A stretch of 64,000 bases of DNA from Acidisoma sp. L85 (GCF_009765865.1 NZ_LMUQ01000037.1:74723-138722), one strand, 5' to 3'. Positions 44,619 to 55,338 are shown, numbered from the stretch's first letter. The notes: generated by a model from the sequence alone, not told the origin. A program made the numbers and translations.

Positions 44619-44755
44619 GCCCAAGCGGCCGAGCGGCGCGTCGAGGCGCGCGCCGTTTTAGCGGTGAAACCGGCAAGGCGCTCGCGGCACCACCTCCGGC
44701 TTGGCGCGAGAGACGAAGCTCTCGGTGGCAAACTTTCGCTTGCACCTTGCGCGCC
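44619..44755 (-). pseudogene. Decayed second copy of the valS 3' end
   Basis: About 137 bp align along their length with the last bases of valS (45701-45850) at clear but imperfect identity, including CCCAAGCGGCCGAG, GTGAAACCGGCAAGGCG, CACCTCCGGCTTGGCGCG and CTTGCACCTTGCGCGCC. It has lost the stop codon and carries at least one small deletion (near 44690). It ends about 23 bp from the stop of the orphan gene 44778-45422, so that gene is flanked by direct copies of the valS 3' end. Confidence 0.8.
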
Positions 44756-44777
44756 AGCCCGGGGGACGGCCGGGGTC

Positions 44778-45422
44778 TTAGGTCGGAGGCCGGCCTACTC
44801 CGTAAATGTGATCAGGACCCGCTACGACGTAGAAGTAATCGGGATACCGCGCCACAAGCAGTTCGAAGGCCCTTCGCATGTTCTGCGGTCTTGTATAGGT
44901 GTTTGGATAGAGCTCCGGCGGTCGCGCGAGCCATGCTGCGTAGAGTTGGTGCGCTGCAACAGGTTGCGGCAGTTGACGGAGGATTCCTGCCAATGCGAAC
45001 GGTCGACCATGGAGGCCAGGCGGCAGCACGGGTGCAGCGGCGACAGGTTGCACCTGCTGTGGCTGTGGCTGTGGCTGTGGCTGTGGCTGTGGCAATACCC
45101 GTGCCGGTGCCTGGGGCAGAGGCTGCGACAGTTGCGGGATCGGCGGCTGGGCCTCAGTCACCTGGGGTCGGGGGGCAAGCTGGCGGCGGGCCACCAGGAT
45201 CCGACGGGGCTCGTCCACCGGAAGGTCCTGAGGCAGTGGACCGAGCGGAAGGCGCCGGTAGGTCGGCGAACGAGGAACGACCGTTCGCCTCGTCAGGGGC
45301 ATCACGGTCTGAGCCGGATTCTGGAGCTGCTGCCAGAGCTGAAACGGAATCTCTCCGACCTCCAGCTCACCAGGCGGCGTAATTGGGCCAGTATTAATAA
45401 TAGGCCCGATCGATTGCGACAT
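44778..45422 (-). CDS. Family-2 orphan protein with (Gln-Pro) tract
   Basis: 214 residues, no family recognised. MSQSIGPIINTGPITPPGEL starts a long Pro/Gln/Arg-rich region with an uninterrupted Gln-Pro tract (~110-122). The C-terminal domain (about 140-214) reads FALAGILRQ, LYAAWLARPPELYPNTY, MRRAFELLVARYPDYF and HIYGVGRPP, aligning with the family-2 paralogs to the left. ATG 45422 follows AAAGGAGG and the conserved leader. It sits between intact valS and the decayed valS 3' copy. Function unknown. Confidence 0.6.
   Translation of the reverse strand: MSQSIGPIINTGPITPPGELEVGEIPFQLWQQLQNPAQTVMPLTRRTVVPRSPTYRRLPLGPLPQDLPVDEPRRILVARRQLAPRPQVTEAQPPIPQLSQPLPQAPARVLPQPQPQPQPQPQQVQPVAAAPVLPPGLHGRPFALAGILRQLPQPVAAHQLYAAWLARPPELYPNTYTRPQNMRRAFELLVARYPDYFYVVAGPDHIYGVGRPPT
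45057..45093. repeat. Hexanucleotide microsatellite (GGCTGT)n
   Basis: About six copies of a GGCTGT unit, on the minus strand coding the alternating Gln-Pro tract of the orphan protein 44778-45422. Because the unit is two codons long, copy-number change would alter protein length without shifting the frame. Confidence 0.85.
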
Positions 45423-45467
45423 GGCAACCTCCTTTGAGAAGAGGCGCGTATCGCAGGAAGGTCTTAA
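45423..45467 (-). promoter_or_regulatory. Conserved leader, family-2 gene at 45422
   Basis: Minus strand: TTAA (45467-45464), GCGATACGC (45454-45446), CTCTTCTCAAAGGAGG before the ATG. Together with the two other leaders it defines a TTAA-N9/10-GCGATACGC element. Confidence 0.5.
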
Positions 45468-45700
45468 CTCGTTTGCACCTTTGCATTCCAGAAACGTCGT
45501 GCTGCTCAACTTTTATCAAAGCGGCATCTGGATATTCGCGGATCACAAGATTTTTGCTTTGCGATTTATAAACGTTCACGCACCCGAGTGTTCGTCCCGA
45601 TATCGAAACTCCACAGGCCGCATGGCCGAGACCGGAACGCCTCCGGATTACAAATCCTGCAGTGCCCGCCCGGCAAACGCGATCCAGCTCTACCTCAGCC
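45468..45700. other. Spacer between valS and the orphan cluster
   Basis: About 230 bp of lower G+C with no supported gene. On the minus strand 45630-45665 there is a tRNA-Thr(UGU)-like anticodon arm (GCAGGATTTGTAATCC), but no full cloverleaf can be drawn. Otherwise nothing is recognised. Confidence 0.4.
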
Positions 45701-48394
45701 TCAGCCCAAGCGGCCGAGTGCCGCTTCGAGACGTGCTGCTTCAGCCGTGAAACCGGCAAGGCGTTCGCGGTTTTCCTCCACCACCTCCGGCTTGGCGCGC
45801 GAGACGAAGCTTTCGTTGGAGAGCTTGGCTTGCACCTTGCGCGCCTCCTCCAAGGCCTTCGCGCGCTCCTTCTCCAGCCGCACGCGCTCGGCGCCGAGGT
45901 CGATCAGACCGGCTAGAGGCAGCACGATGGTGATCGGCCCCAGCACGGCTTGCGCCGAACCCGCTGGCGCCTCGCCTTCGAGCGGCCGCACCTCGGAAGC
46001 GCGGGCCATGCGGCGGATGGTGTCCTCCCAGCGCGCCGCGCGCGCCAAGGCTTCGGCATCGGCATCGCGCAGCAGGATCGGTGCCAGGATCGAGGGCGGC
46101 ACGCGCATCTCGGACCGCACGCCGCGAACCTCGGTGATGAGACCGACAATCCAGTCGAGCTCGGCCCGCGCTGCCTCGGCCTCGGCCGCCGCGGCCGGCT
46201 TGGGCCAGGGTGCCCGGATGAGCGTGCCCTCGGCGCCGAAGCCGAAGGCGCCCCACAGCTCCTCGGTCACGAAGGGCATCGCGGGATGCAGCAAGCGCAG
46301 GATGGTGCCGAGGACATGCGCCGCGACCGCGCGGATCTCACTCGCTTCCGGGGACTCGCCCTGGGCGAAGACGGGTTTTGCGAATTCCAGGAACCAGTCG
46401 CAGTACGTGTTCCATGTGAAACGATAGCAGGCGGCGGCGTAGTCGTTGAGGCGGTAGGCGTCCAAGGCCGCCGTCGCCTCGGCCACCGCTACATTGGCGG
46501 AATCGAGCAGCCAGCGGCTGAGCGGCAATTTCACCTGCGCCGGATCGAAGCCTGGCACCGGGGCCACGCCGTTCATCTCGCAGAAGCGCGCGGCGTTCCA
46601 CAGCTTGGTGACGAAGCTGCGATAGCTCTCGACGATGGCGGGGCTGAGCTTGACGTCCCGGCCCGGCCCGGTCAGCGCGCAGATGGTGAAGCGCAGGGCA
46701 TCCGTGCCGAATTGGTCGATGAGCGCCAGCGGGTCGATGACATTGCCCTTGGACTTGGACATCTTCTGGCCGCGCTCGTCCCGCACCAGGCCATGGATAT
46801 AGACCGTGCGGAACGGCACATCGCCCATCACATGCAGCCCCATCATCATCATCCGGGCGACCCAGAAGAAGATGATGTCGAAGGCGGTGACGAGTACGTC
46901 GGTCGGATAGTACCGGGCAAGCTCCGGAGTCTGGTCGGGCCAGCCGAGGGTCGAGAAGGGCCACAGGCCGGAGCTGAACCAGGTGTCCAGCACGTCCTCG
47001 TCCTGGGTCAGCACTTCGTCGGTCCCGTAGGCAGTGCGGGCGAGGGCCGCGGCACCTGCCGCGTCCTCGGCGACGAAGACCTGGCCGTCCGGACCGTACC
47101 AGGCCGGGATGCGATGGCCCCACCAGAGCTGGCGGCTGATGCACCAGGGCTCGATCTCGCGCAGCCAGGCGAAGAAGGTGTTTTCCCATTGGCGCGGCAC
47201 GAAGACGGTGCGCCCCTCCTCCACCGCGCGGATCGCCGGCTTGGCGAGTTCGGCGGCGTTGCAGAACCATTGCGTGGTCAACAGGGGCTCGATCGGCACG
47301 CCGGAACGGTCGCCATGCGGCACCTGATTGCGGTGACGCTCGACCTGGACCAGCAGATCCAGCCGCTCAAGCTCGGCGACAATCGCGGCGCGGACGGCGA
47401 AACGGTCCTGGCCGGCGAGGCGCGTGAGGTAGGCGGGATCGGCGATGCCTTCGACCGCCCGCATCTCGCCGGCGATCTCGTCGATGACGAACCCCGCCTG
47501 GCGATCGAGGATCGAGGGCATGGGCAAGGCGTGGCGCTGGCCCACCGCGAAATCGTTGAAGTCATGCGCGGGGGTGATCTTGACCGCGCCGGTGCCCTTT
47601 TCGGGGTCGGAGTAGCCGTCGGCGATGATCGGAATGCGGCGACCGACCAGCGGCAGAATGGCGTGGCGGCCGATCAGGTCCCGATACCGCTCATCCTCGG
47701 GGTTCACCGCCACCGCGACATCGCCCGGCAGGGTCTCGGGCCGCGTGGTGGCGACGGTGATGAAGCGATCCGGCACCCCCTCGATGGGGTAGCGGATGTA
47801 CCAAAGGGAGCCGTCCATCTCCCGGCTTTCCACTTCGAGGTCGGAGATCGCCGATTGGAAGGCGGGGTCCCAGTTCACCAGGCGGCGGTCGCGGTAGATA
47901 AGACCCTGGCCATGCATCTCGACGAAGACGCGGCGGACGGCGCGGGACAGACCCTCGTCCATGGTGAAACGCTCGCGCGGCCAGTCCAGCGACGCGCCAA
48001 GGCGGCGGAGCTGCCGGGTGATGGTGCCGCCGGATTCGGCCTTCCATTGCCAGACGCGGTCGAGAAAAGCCTCGCGACCCTGTTGCTTGCGGCTAGTGCC
48101 TTCGGCGGCGAGGAGACGCTCGACCACCATCTGGGTCGCGATACCGGCATGGTCGGAACCGGGCTGCCACAAAGTGTCTCGCCGTTGCATGCGGCGAAAA
48201 CGGACGAGCGCGTCCTGGACGGTGAAGGTTAGCGCATGACCGATATGCAGGCTGCCCGTGACATTGGGCGGCGGGATCATGATGGTGAAGGGATCGGCGT
48301 CCGAGGTGGGGTCGGCCGCGAAGGCGCCGCTGCTTTCCCAGATAGCGTAGAGGCGCGCCTCGGCTTCCGCCGGCGAGAAGGACTTTTCGAGCAT
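45701..48394 (-). CDS. valS: Valyl-tRNA synthetase
   Basis: 897 residues, class I. IMIPPPNVTGSLHIGHALTF (HIGH), the editing domain, QKMSKSKGNVIDP (KMSKS), the anticodon domain and the C-terminal coiled coil (LIDLGAERVRLEKERAKALE) are present. It starts MLEKSFSPAEAEARLYAIW. Lies directly downstream of popZ, as in most alphaproteobacteria. Its 3' end has a decayed duplicate about 1 kb downstream. Confidence 0.97.
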   Translation of the reverse strand: MLEKSFSPAEAEARLYAIWESSGAFAADPTSDADPFTIMIPPPNVTGSLHIGHALTFTVQDALVRFRRMQRRDTLWQPGSDHAGIATQMVVERLLAAEGTSRKQQGREAFLDRVWQWKAESGGTITRQLRRLGASLDWPRERFTMDEGLSRAVRRVFVEMHGQGLIYRDRRLVNWDPAFQSAISDLEVESREMDGSLWYIRYPIEGVPDRFITVATTRPETLPGDVAVAVNPEDERYRDLIGRHAILPLVGRRIPIIADGYSDPEKGTGAVKITPAHDFNDFAVGQRHALPMPSILDRQAGFVIDEIAGEMRAVEGIADPAYLTRLAGQDRFAVRAAIVAELERLDLLVQVERHRNQVPHGDRSGVPIEPLLTTQWFCNAAELAKPAIRAVEEGRTVFVPRQWENTFFAWLREIEPWCISRQLWWGHRIPAWYGPDGQVFVAEDAAGAAALARTAYGTDEVLTQDEDVLDTWFSSGLWPFSTLGWPDQTPELARYYPTDVLVTAFDIIFFWVARMMMMGLHVMGDVPFRTVYIHGLVRDERGQKMSKSKGNVIDPLALIDQFGTDALRFTICALTGPGRDVKLSPAIVESYRSFVTKLWNAARFCEMNGVAPVPGFDPAQVKLPLSRWLLDSANVAVAEATAALDAYRLNDYAAACYRFTWNTYCDWFLEFAKPVFAQGESPEASEIRAVAAHVLGTILRLLHPAMPFVTEELWGAFGFGAEGTLIRAPWPKPAAAAEAEAARAELDWIVGLITEVRGVRSEMRVPPSILAPILLRDADAEALARAARWEDTIRRMARASEVRPLEGEAPAGSAQAVLGPITIVLPLAGLIDLGAERVRLEKERAKALEEARKVQAKLSNESFVSRAKPEVVEENRERLAGFTAEAARLEAALGRLG

Positions 48395-48490
48395 CAGGCT
48401 GACCTAGCGGAGAGCGGGCGGCGCCGGAAGAGGCCGTCGCACGCGGCAGCCCGACGGTCCCTCGTCGGATTCCCTGCCCGCGCCGCGGCG

Positions 48491-49225
48491 TCAGCGCAAG
48501 CTGCGGCTGACCAGCTTCTCGATCTCGGCGCGCACGAGCCGTTCCACCAGCCCCGGAAGATTCTCATCGAGCCATGACTTCAGCAGCGGACGCAGCTCGC
48601 TTCTGACGACGTCCTCGATTGTCGGCGCACTGCGCGGGTTGAGCGGACCGCCTTCCTGGTCGAGCCGGCGCAAAAGGGCTTCGACGGAGGCGGCTGCCGC
48701 TGCGGCAGCCGCCGGCGCCACGAGGGCTTCGATCGCGAGGGCCGACATTGGGGGAGCCGCATCGGCCTCGCCACTGCGCGACGGTGTGCCCAAGAGCGGC
48801 GCTTCCGACGGTCCGCGGGCGGCTTCGACTTCCGGCGCGGCCGATGGCTCTTCGGCGCGGGGAATGTGGCCGGCGGAGGACAAAGCGGCCCATCCGGGCG
48901 CGGCATGTGGCGGCGTTACGTGCGCTTCGCTTGGGGGCGGAACCGGATCATCTGCCGGATGCGGCGGCTGGTCCGCGACGACCATGGAATCGTCGAGGGT
49001 CAGCACGGGCGGCACAATCTCAGGCGGCCCCTCGATCTCAAGACGGGGAGGTTCGGGCTCAGCGCTTGGCTGGTCCGCCTTGGAGCGCGGAACGTTCAGC
49101 CAATTGCTCGATGGCGAGTTGCTTTTAAGACGCGTCTCTTCATCGACCATGATCCGGCGGATCGAGGCCAAGATGTCCTCCATCGACTCGTCCTTGGGAG
49201 AAGTCTCAGGATCGTCGCCACTCAT
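48491..49225 (-). CDS. popZ: Polar organising protein PopZ-like (DUF2497)
   Basis: 244 residues. The three PopZ parts are clear: an N-terminal helix ESMEDILASIRRIMVDEE, a long acidic Pro-rich disordered middle (~45-165) and C-terminal helices APTIEDVVRSELRPLLKSWL followed by DENLPGLVERLVRAEIEKLV. In Caulobacter PopZ forms a polar condensate that tethers ParB and recruits cell-cycle proteins. Gene order tolC-popZ-valS supports the call. Confidence 0.9.
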   Translation of the reverse strand: MSGDDPETSPKDESMEDILASIRRIMVDEETRLKSNSPSSNWLNVPRSKADQPSAEPEPPRLEIEGPPEIVPPVLTLDDSMVVADQPPHPADDPVPPPSEAHVTPPHAAPGWAALSSAGHIPRAEEPSAAPEVEAARGPSEAPLLGTPSRSGEADAAPPMSALAIEALVAPAAAAAAAASVEALLRRLDQEGGPLNPRSAPTIEDVVRSELRPLLKSWLDENLPGLVERLVRAEIEKLVSRSLR

Positions 49226-49270
49226 CAGGTCTTTGCCCCCGCTCTGTCAGGGGCAGCATTGGCCCAAAGA

Positions 49271-50713
49271 TCAGTGGTTGTCATTCCCCAGGTTGTCGGA
49301 CGGGCTACCATTGGTGTTGCCGACCGTGTTAGCCGAGGGGTCGCCGGTGCCGATCCAGGCATCCTTGACCGATCTGAAGTAGGCGTTGTCGTCATACAGC
49401 GGCACATGCAGGTTGATGTCCCGTGCGGTGAAGCGGCCGATCGCCGCCGCGAGGTTGTAGGACGCGGTAACCAGCCCGGCGAGGTTCTGCACCAGCGTCA
49501 CCTCCGATTGCAGTAGGAGCTGCTGCGCGTTCAACACATCGAGCGTGGTGCGGCTGCCGACGATCGCCTCGCGCTCGGTGCCGTCGAGGGCGATCTGGTT
49601 GGCGGCGATTTCCGCCCTGGTGCTGGAAATCGTGGCGCGGGTGGCGACCAGCGTTTCCCAGTTTTGGGTCGCGGTTTGCACCGCGGTGCGGCGCTGCACG
49701 TCAACCTGTTGCCGGGCGTTCTCGCGATTCTGCACCGCCTGCCGGATCGCGGCATATTCGGCGCCGCCCTGATAGATCGGGATCGAGATCGTCGCCAGAA
49801 CCTCGGCCCCGGTCGATTGGAAATTGCGTTCCTGCTGGTTGTCCTGCTGAAACGCCTCGCCCTGAACCTGCAGGGTGGGCAGCAACGCGCTCCAGGCGAT
49901 ATCAACGGCGTCGGATTCCGCTGCCTGGGTGAACTGCGCCTGGACCACGGCGGGATTGTCCCGCTGTGCCGCCGCGGCGGCCTCGTTCCGATTGCCAACC
50001 GGCACCGCAAGCGGTTGCGGCGGCACCAGCTTGCCGGGCATGAAGCCGACCACGCTCTGGAAGGTCGCGCGGGCAGTCTGCAGGTTGCCCTGGGCGGTCT
50101 GCACCTCGGCCTCGGCCTGTGCCAGTGCGGATTCGCTCTGTGCGACGTCGGTGCGGGTGATTTCGCCGACGCTGAAGCGGTCCTCGGTCGCCTTGAGCTG
50201 CTCCTTGAGCACCTGGGCGTTGTTCACCGCCAAGGCGAGGAGCTGCTGATTCTCGATAACCGTGACATAGGCCGAAACGGCGCTGGTGAAGACCTGCTGC
50301 TCGATGTTGATGAGGTTGGCGCGCTCGGCCCGCACCCGGTCCTTGGCCTGGGCGGTCTGCGCGCGGGTCTTCCCGCCGTTGTAGACGTTTTCGGTGATCT
50401 GCGCCTGAACACTGGCGAGCGCGCGGTTCTGGCCCGAGGTCTGGTTGCTGCTCTGGCCGAACTGGTCCGTGAGCCCTACCGTCTGATTGCCCTGGGTGTA
50501 ACCCGCGGAAGCGCCGACGGTGACGGTCGGGCGCCAGCCGGCGAGCGCCTGTGGCACATTCTCGTCGACCGACCGCAGATTGGCGCGCTCGGCCTGCAGG
50601 GTCGGGTTGTTGGCATAGGCCGCAGCCAAAGATTCATTCAATGTCTGCGCCATCGCGGGCGAGGCCATCGCAACCAGGCCGAGGCCAATCAGGAAGGCAG
50701 TACGCGAGATCAT
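49271..50713 (-). CDS. tolC: TolC-family outer-membrane efflux channel
   Basis: 480 residues from ATG 50713 with GGGATGGATAC before it; a longer frame upstream lacks similarity. Signal peptide MISRTAFLIGLGLVAMASPAMA, then TLNESLAAAYANNPTLQAERANLRS, the typical first helix of TolC/BepC. The two structural repeats contain NVYNGGKTRAQTAQAKDRV and IPIYQGGAEYAAIRQAVQN. Forms the outer-membrane exit for efflux pumps or type I secretion. No partner pump is adjacent. Confidence 0.94.
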   Translation of the reverse strand: MISRTAFLIGLGLVAMASPAMAQTLNESLAAAYANNPTLQAERANLRSVDENVPQALAGWRPTVTVGASAGYTQGNQTVGLTDQFGQSSNQTSGQNRALASVQAQITENVYNGGKTRAQTAQAKDRVRAERANLINIEQQVFTSAVSAYVTVIENQQLLALAVNNAQVLKEQLKATEDRFSVGEITRTDVAQSESALAQAEAEVQTAQGNLQTARATFQSVVGFMPGKLVPPQPLAVPVGNRNEAAAAAQRDNPAVVQAQFTQAAESDAVDIAWSALLPTLQVQGEAFQQDNQQERNFQSTGAEVLATISIPIYQGGAEYAAIRQAVQNRENARQQVDVQRRTAVQTATQNWETLVATRATISSTRAEIAANQIALDGTEREAIVGSRTTLDVLNAQQLLLQSEVTLVQNLAGLVTASYNLAAAIGRFTARDINLHVPLYDDNAYFRSVKDAWIGTGDPSANTVGNTNGSPSDNLGNDNH

Positions 50714-50964
50714 GTATCCATCCCAAATCTTTCGCCACCGAAACCTTTGTCGACGCTGATCGCTCACGCGGAGACGCTCAGGTCGCTTTCAGACCTCGGC
50801 AGGCCGAAAAAAGGACCCTCATCCGACAGGAGACGGTCCCAGCTTACGCACACGCGATCTCGGCTAAGCATCTGCCACAAGAACAGTTCTGAAGGCCAAT
50901 GCTTTAACGCATTGACCCGCCGCCGTGGCTATCGCGCCACATCCCATACCTGAGGAAAAGCGAA

Positions 50965-51657
50965 TCAAAGCTCAAAATGCGGCGTGAAATCGAAGGCCGA
51001 TAAGACAGCGGTCGCACAATCGAAGGCCGGAACGATCGCGAGGCCCGCCAGCAAGGCATCGCCTGCCTGACCGCGAGGCCGTTCCGCCCGCACCGCCACG
51101 CCATTGCCCCCGCGCGACAACACGGTCACCAGCCTGCCACCAGGCTTGAGCTGCCGCGCGATCGCATCGGGTATCTCGGCGACCTGACCTTCGATGAAGA
51201 TCGCATCCCACAGGTCGAGACCAGGCGCCCCTTCGCGCAATGGCCCGTGCCGCAGGGTGACCGGAAAACCCAGCGCCGTTAGGGCACTGCGCGCTTCCGC
51301 GATGAGCGCCTCGTCGTCATCGACCGCGACAACCCGTGCATCGCAGGCGGCGAGTACCGCGGCACCATAGCCGGCGCCTCCAGCGACGACGAGCAGACGC
51401 TCCCCGGCGACCGGCAGCAGCAGTTGCGCCAGCCGTGCGAAGGCCAGCGGCGCCATGAGCACGCGGCCGTCGCCGAGCGGCACATCCTGATCAGCGTAAG
51501 CGAGTGGCAATAGATGCGGCGGTAGAAAGCGTTCCCGGGGGATGGTCCGCATTGCATCGAGCAGGCGCGGGTCCGAAACCTTGTTGGGGCGAAGCTGGCT
51601 ATCCACCATGAACTGGCGCGCCGCGGCGAAGGACGCGGGTAGGTTGGTGCTGGCCAT
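50965..51657 (-). CDS. Isoaspartate methyltransferase-like protein (PCMT family), divergent
   Basis: About 230 residues. FAAARQFMVDSQLRPNKV and AMRTIPRERFLPP are the family N-terminus; the SAM loop is VVAGGAGYGAAVLA with AVDDDEALIAEAR behind it. The family's catalytic GQTIS segment is replaced by GDGRVLMAPLAFARLAQLL, so repair activity on isoaspartyl residues is doubtful. This divergent PCMT-tolC-popZ-valS order is common in alphaproteobacteria. Two adjacent ATGs (51660 and 51657) follow GGTAGAG. Confidence 0.85.
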   Translation of the reverse strand: MASTNLPASFAAARQFMVDSQLRPNKVSDPRLLDAMRTIPRERFLPPHLLPLAYADQDVPLGDGRVLMAPLAFARLAQLLLPVAGERLLVVAGGAGYGAAVLAACDARVVAVDDDEALIAEARSALTALGFPVTLRHGPLREGAPGLDLWDAIFIEGQVAEIPDAIARQLKPGGRLVTVLSRGGNGVAVRAERPRGQAGDALLAGLAIVPAFDCATAVLSAFDFTPHFEL

Positions 51658-51808
51658 CATCTCTACCGGGTGCTGCATCGCGGCGGACCATACAAGCGGC
51701 TTTCGCGCGCGCCAAGTTATCGCCGGCGCGCTGGCGGTAGACGCGATTGACCGGCCGCTCGCTCTCGGACTATGCATCGCGCCCGGCCGCGCAGGCCGAC
51801 CACCATCC

Positions 51809-51882
51809 GGTCCGGTGGCAGAGTGGTGATGCAGCGGACTGCAAATCCGCGAATGTGGGTTCGATTCCCGCCCGGACCTCCA
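51809..51882 (+). tRNA. tRNA-Cys (GCA)
   Basis: 74 bases with a complete cloverleaf: acceptor GGTCCGG paired with CCGGACC, discriminator T and encoded CCA (51880-51882); anticodon loop ACTGCAAAT gives GCA; T arm GTGGGTTCGATTCCCGC. Located between the PCMT-like gene and the DEAD-box helicase. Confidence 0.97.
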
Positions 51883-52083
51883 GCCGACGTCTCTACCGCC
51901 GCGTGCAGGGTGGCGGCCATAGTCATGGCTGAGCGGCTATGCCCTGAAAAACGTTGACTTACCGGGCCTATAGCGCCGATATCCCGCCTGCGGGCCAGCG
52001 CAAGGGCGGAGCTTGTTCGCCGCGGGACCTCCTACCTGCTGTTTCAGTGCAGACGCGCCGGCCGCGCTCTGGCATCCGCACCT

Positions 52084-53925
<1,842 letters not shown>

Positions 53926-53952
53926 GGACGGCTGCTGCGAGCCGTTGACAGG

Positions 53953-55338
53953 GTGGCACATCGGAAATCGGCGCAGCGCGCCCCGGCGGAACGTCGCGGC
54001 ATAGCGTCCGCGCGGCCCGAGGCGCTGCCGGAGGTCATTGCGGCGCGGATCCAGGCGATTGGCGCTGATGGCGATGGCATAGCGCGCCTGCCCGATGGAC
54101 GGCCGCTCTATCTCCCTTTCACCCTGCCCGGCGAAAACGTCGAGGCGCGGAAGCTTTATGCGCGCGGCGGCGGCCTAGGCGGTGAGGCGATCGTTCTCGA
54201 TCCGAGCGCCGAGCGTGTCACACCGCCTTGCCCGCATTTTGGCACCTGCGGCGGCTGCACGCTGCAGCATTGGCAGATCGACGCCATCCGGCGCTGGAAG
54301 GCCGGCGAGCTCGTTCAGGCCCTGACGCGCGCGGGTTTCCCGAATGCCACGGTCGAGGCAACGCTTGCCAGCGCGCCCGGCACGCGGCGGCGTGTGGATC
54401 TTGCCTTCCGTCGCGGACCGGCCGGCGAACAGCTCGGCTTCCATGCCCACCGCTCGCGCGACATCGTGCCGATCGCGGTCTGCCCCGTCACCGAACCGGC
54501 GATCGTGGCGCTGCTGGCGCCCCTCGGCGACCTGCTGCCACGCCTCGCCGCGATCCATCGCGAAGCCGCCTGCATCATCAACCTGCTCGACAGCGGCCCC
54601 GACCTTCTGCTGCGCACCGACGCTGATCTCAATCCCGCGGACCGCCGTCTGCTCGCGGCTTTTGGCGCGGCGCAGGGCATACCCCGCATCGCCTGGGCGC
54701 GCGGCACCGGCGAAACCGAAATGGCGGCGCAGCTCGGGCCGGTCCGGATTATCCTCGGCGGGGTCGAGGTGGCGCCGCCGCCTGGCGCCTTCCTGCAAGC
54801 GACGGCGACCGGGGCGAGCGATATCGCGGCGGCGGTGGTGGCGGGCTTGCCTGAGGACATCCGCGCCCGGGACCGGGTGGTCGAGTTGCACGCGGGCTCC
54901 GGCACGCTGACCTTCGCCCTCGCCCGCAAGTCTCGCGTGCATGCCTATGAGGGCGATGCGGCGGCGGCACTGGCGCTGGAACAGGCTGCCGGGCACGCGG
55001 GGCTGCACGGCAATATCCTGGTCCACCGGCGCGATCTTGCGCGTCAGCCGCTTGGCTTGGCGGATTTCGCCGGCGCCCGGGCCATCGTGCTCGACCCGCC
55101 CTTTGCCGGTGCGCCCGATCAAATCGAGGCGGTCGCCCGCTCTTCCGTCGGGCGAGTGATTTACGTGAGTTGCAACCCCGCAGCACTTTCGCGGGAGGTG
55201 GGGTTGCTAAGAGCCGCGGGATTCAATCTCTTGCAGGCGACACCGATTGATCAATTCGTCTGGTCAAGCCGGTTAGAGAGCGTGGTCGTGCTAGACCGAA
55301 AGGTATCGACCGACCGGCGGTTTCGTCCGCCGCGTTGA
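53953..55338 (+). CDS. RumA/TrmA-type RNA uracil-5-methyltransferase
   Basis: 461 residues from GTG 53953. An N-terminal TRAM-like part (ARIQAIGADGDGIARLPDGR) and a Fe-S cluster motif (CPHFGTCGGCTLQHW) are followed by the SAM domain with VVELHAGSGTLTFALA (motif I), VLDPPFAGAP and the catalytic nucleophile VIYVSCNPAALSRE. Similar to RlmD/RumA and class-I 23S rRNA m5U enzymes; the exact target uridine cannot be told. Lies 27 bp after the helicase gene, so an RNA-processing operon is plausible. Confidence 0.92.
   Translation: MAHRKSAQRAPAERRGIASARPEALPEVIAARIQAIGADGDGIARLPDGRPLYLPFTLPGENVEARKLYARGGGLGGEAIVLDPSAERVTPPCPHFGTCGGCTLQHWQIDAIRRWKAGELVQALTRAGFPNATVEATLASAPGTRRRVDLAFRRGPAGEQLGFHAHRSRDIVPIAVCPVTEPAIVALLAPLGDLLPRLAAIHREAACIINLLDSGPDLLLRTDADLNPADRRLLAAFGAAQGIPRIAWARGTGETEMAAQLGPVRIILGGVEVAPPPGAFLQATATGASDIAAAVVAGLPEDIRARDRVVELHAGSGTLTFALARKSRVHAYEGDAAAALALEQAAGHAGLHGNILVHRRDLARQPLGLADFAGARAIVLDPPFAGAPDQIEAVARSSVGRVIYVSCNPAALSREVGLLRAAGFNLLQATPIDQFVWSSRLESVVVLDRKVSTDRRFRPPR

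Noticed and set aside
45630-45670. tRNA-Thr(UGU)-like anticodon arm on the minus strand
   Set aside because: GCAGGATTTGTAATCC resembles a tRNA arm, but acceptor, D and T arms cannot be paired; at best a relic.
45394-45759. 121-codon minus-strand frame across the valS end and an orphan-gene leader
   Set aside because: Runs through the valS 3' end and the conserved promoter/RBS of the gene starting at 45422, so it is unlikely to be coding.
45950-48232. 760-codon open frame on the plus strand
   Set aside because: Antisense to valS, which has all class I motifs; no domain recognised in the antisense translation.
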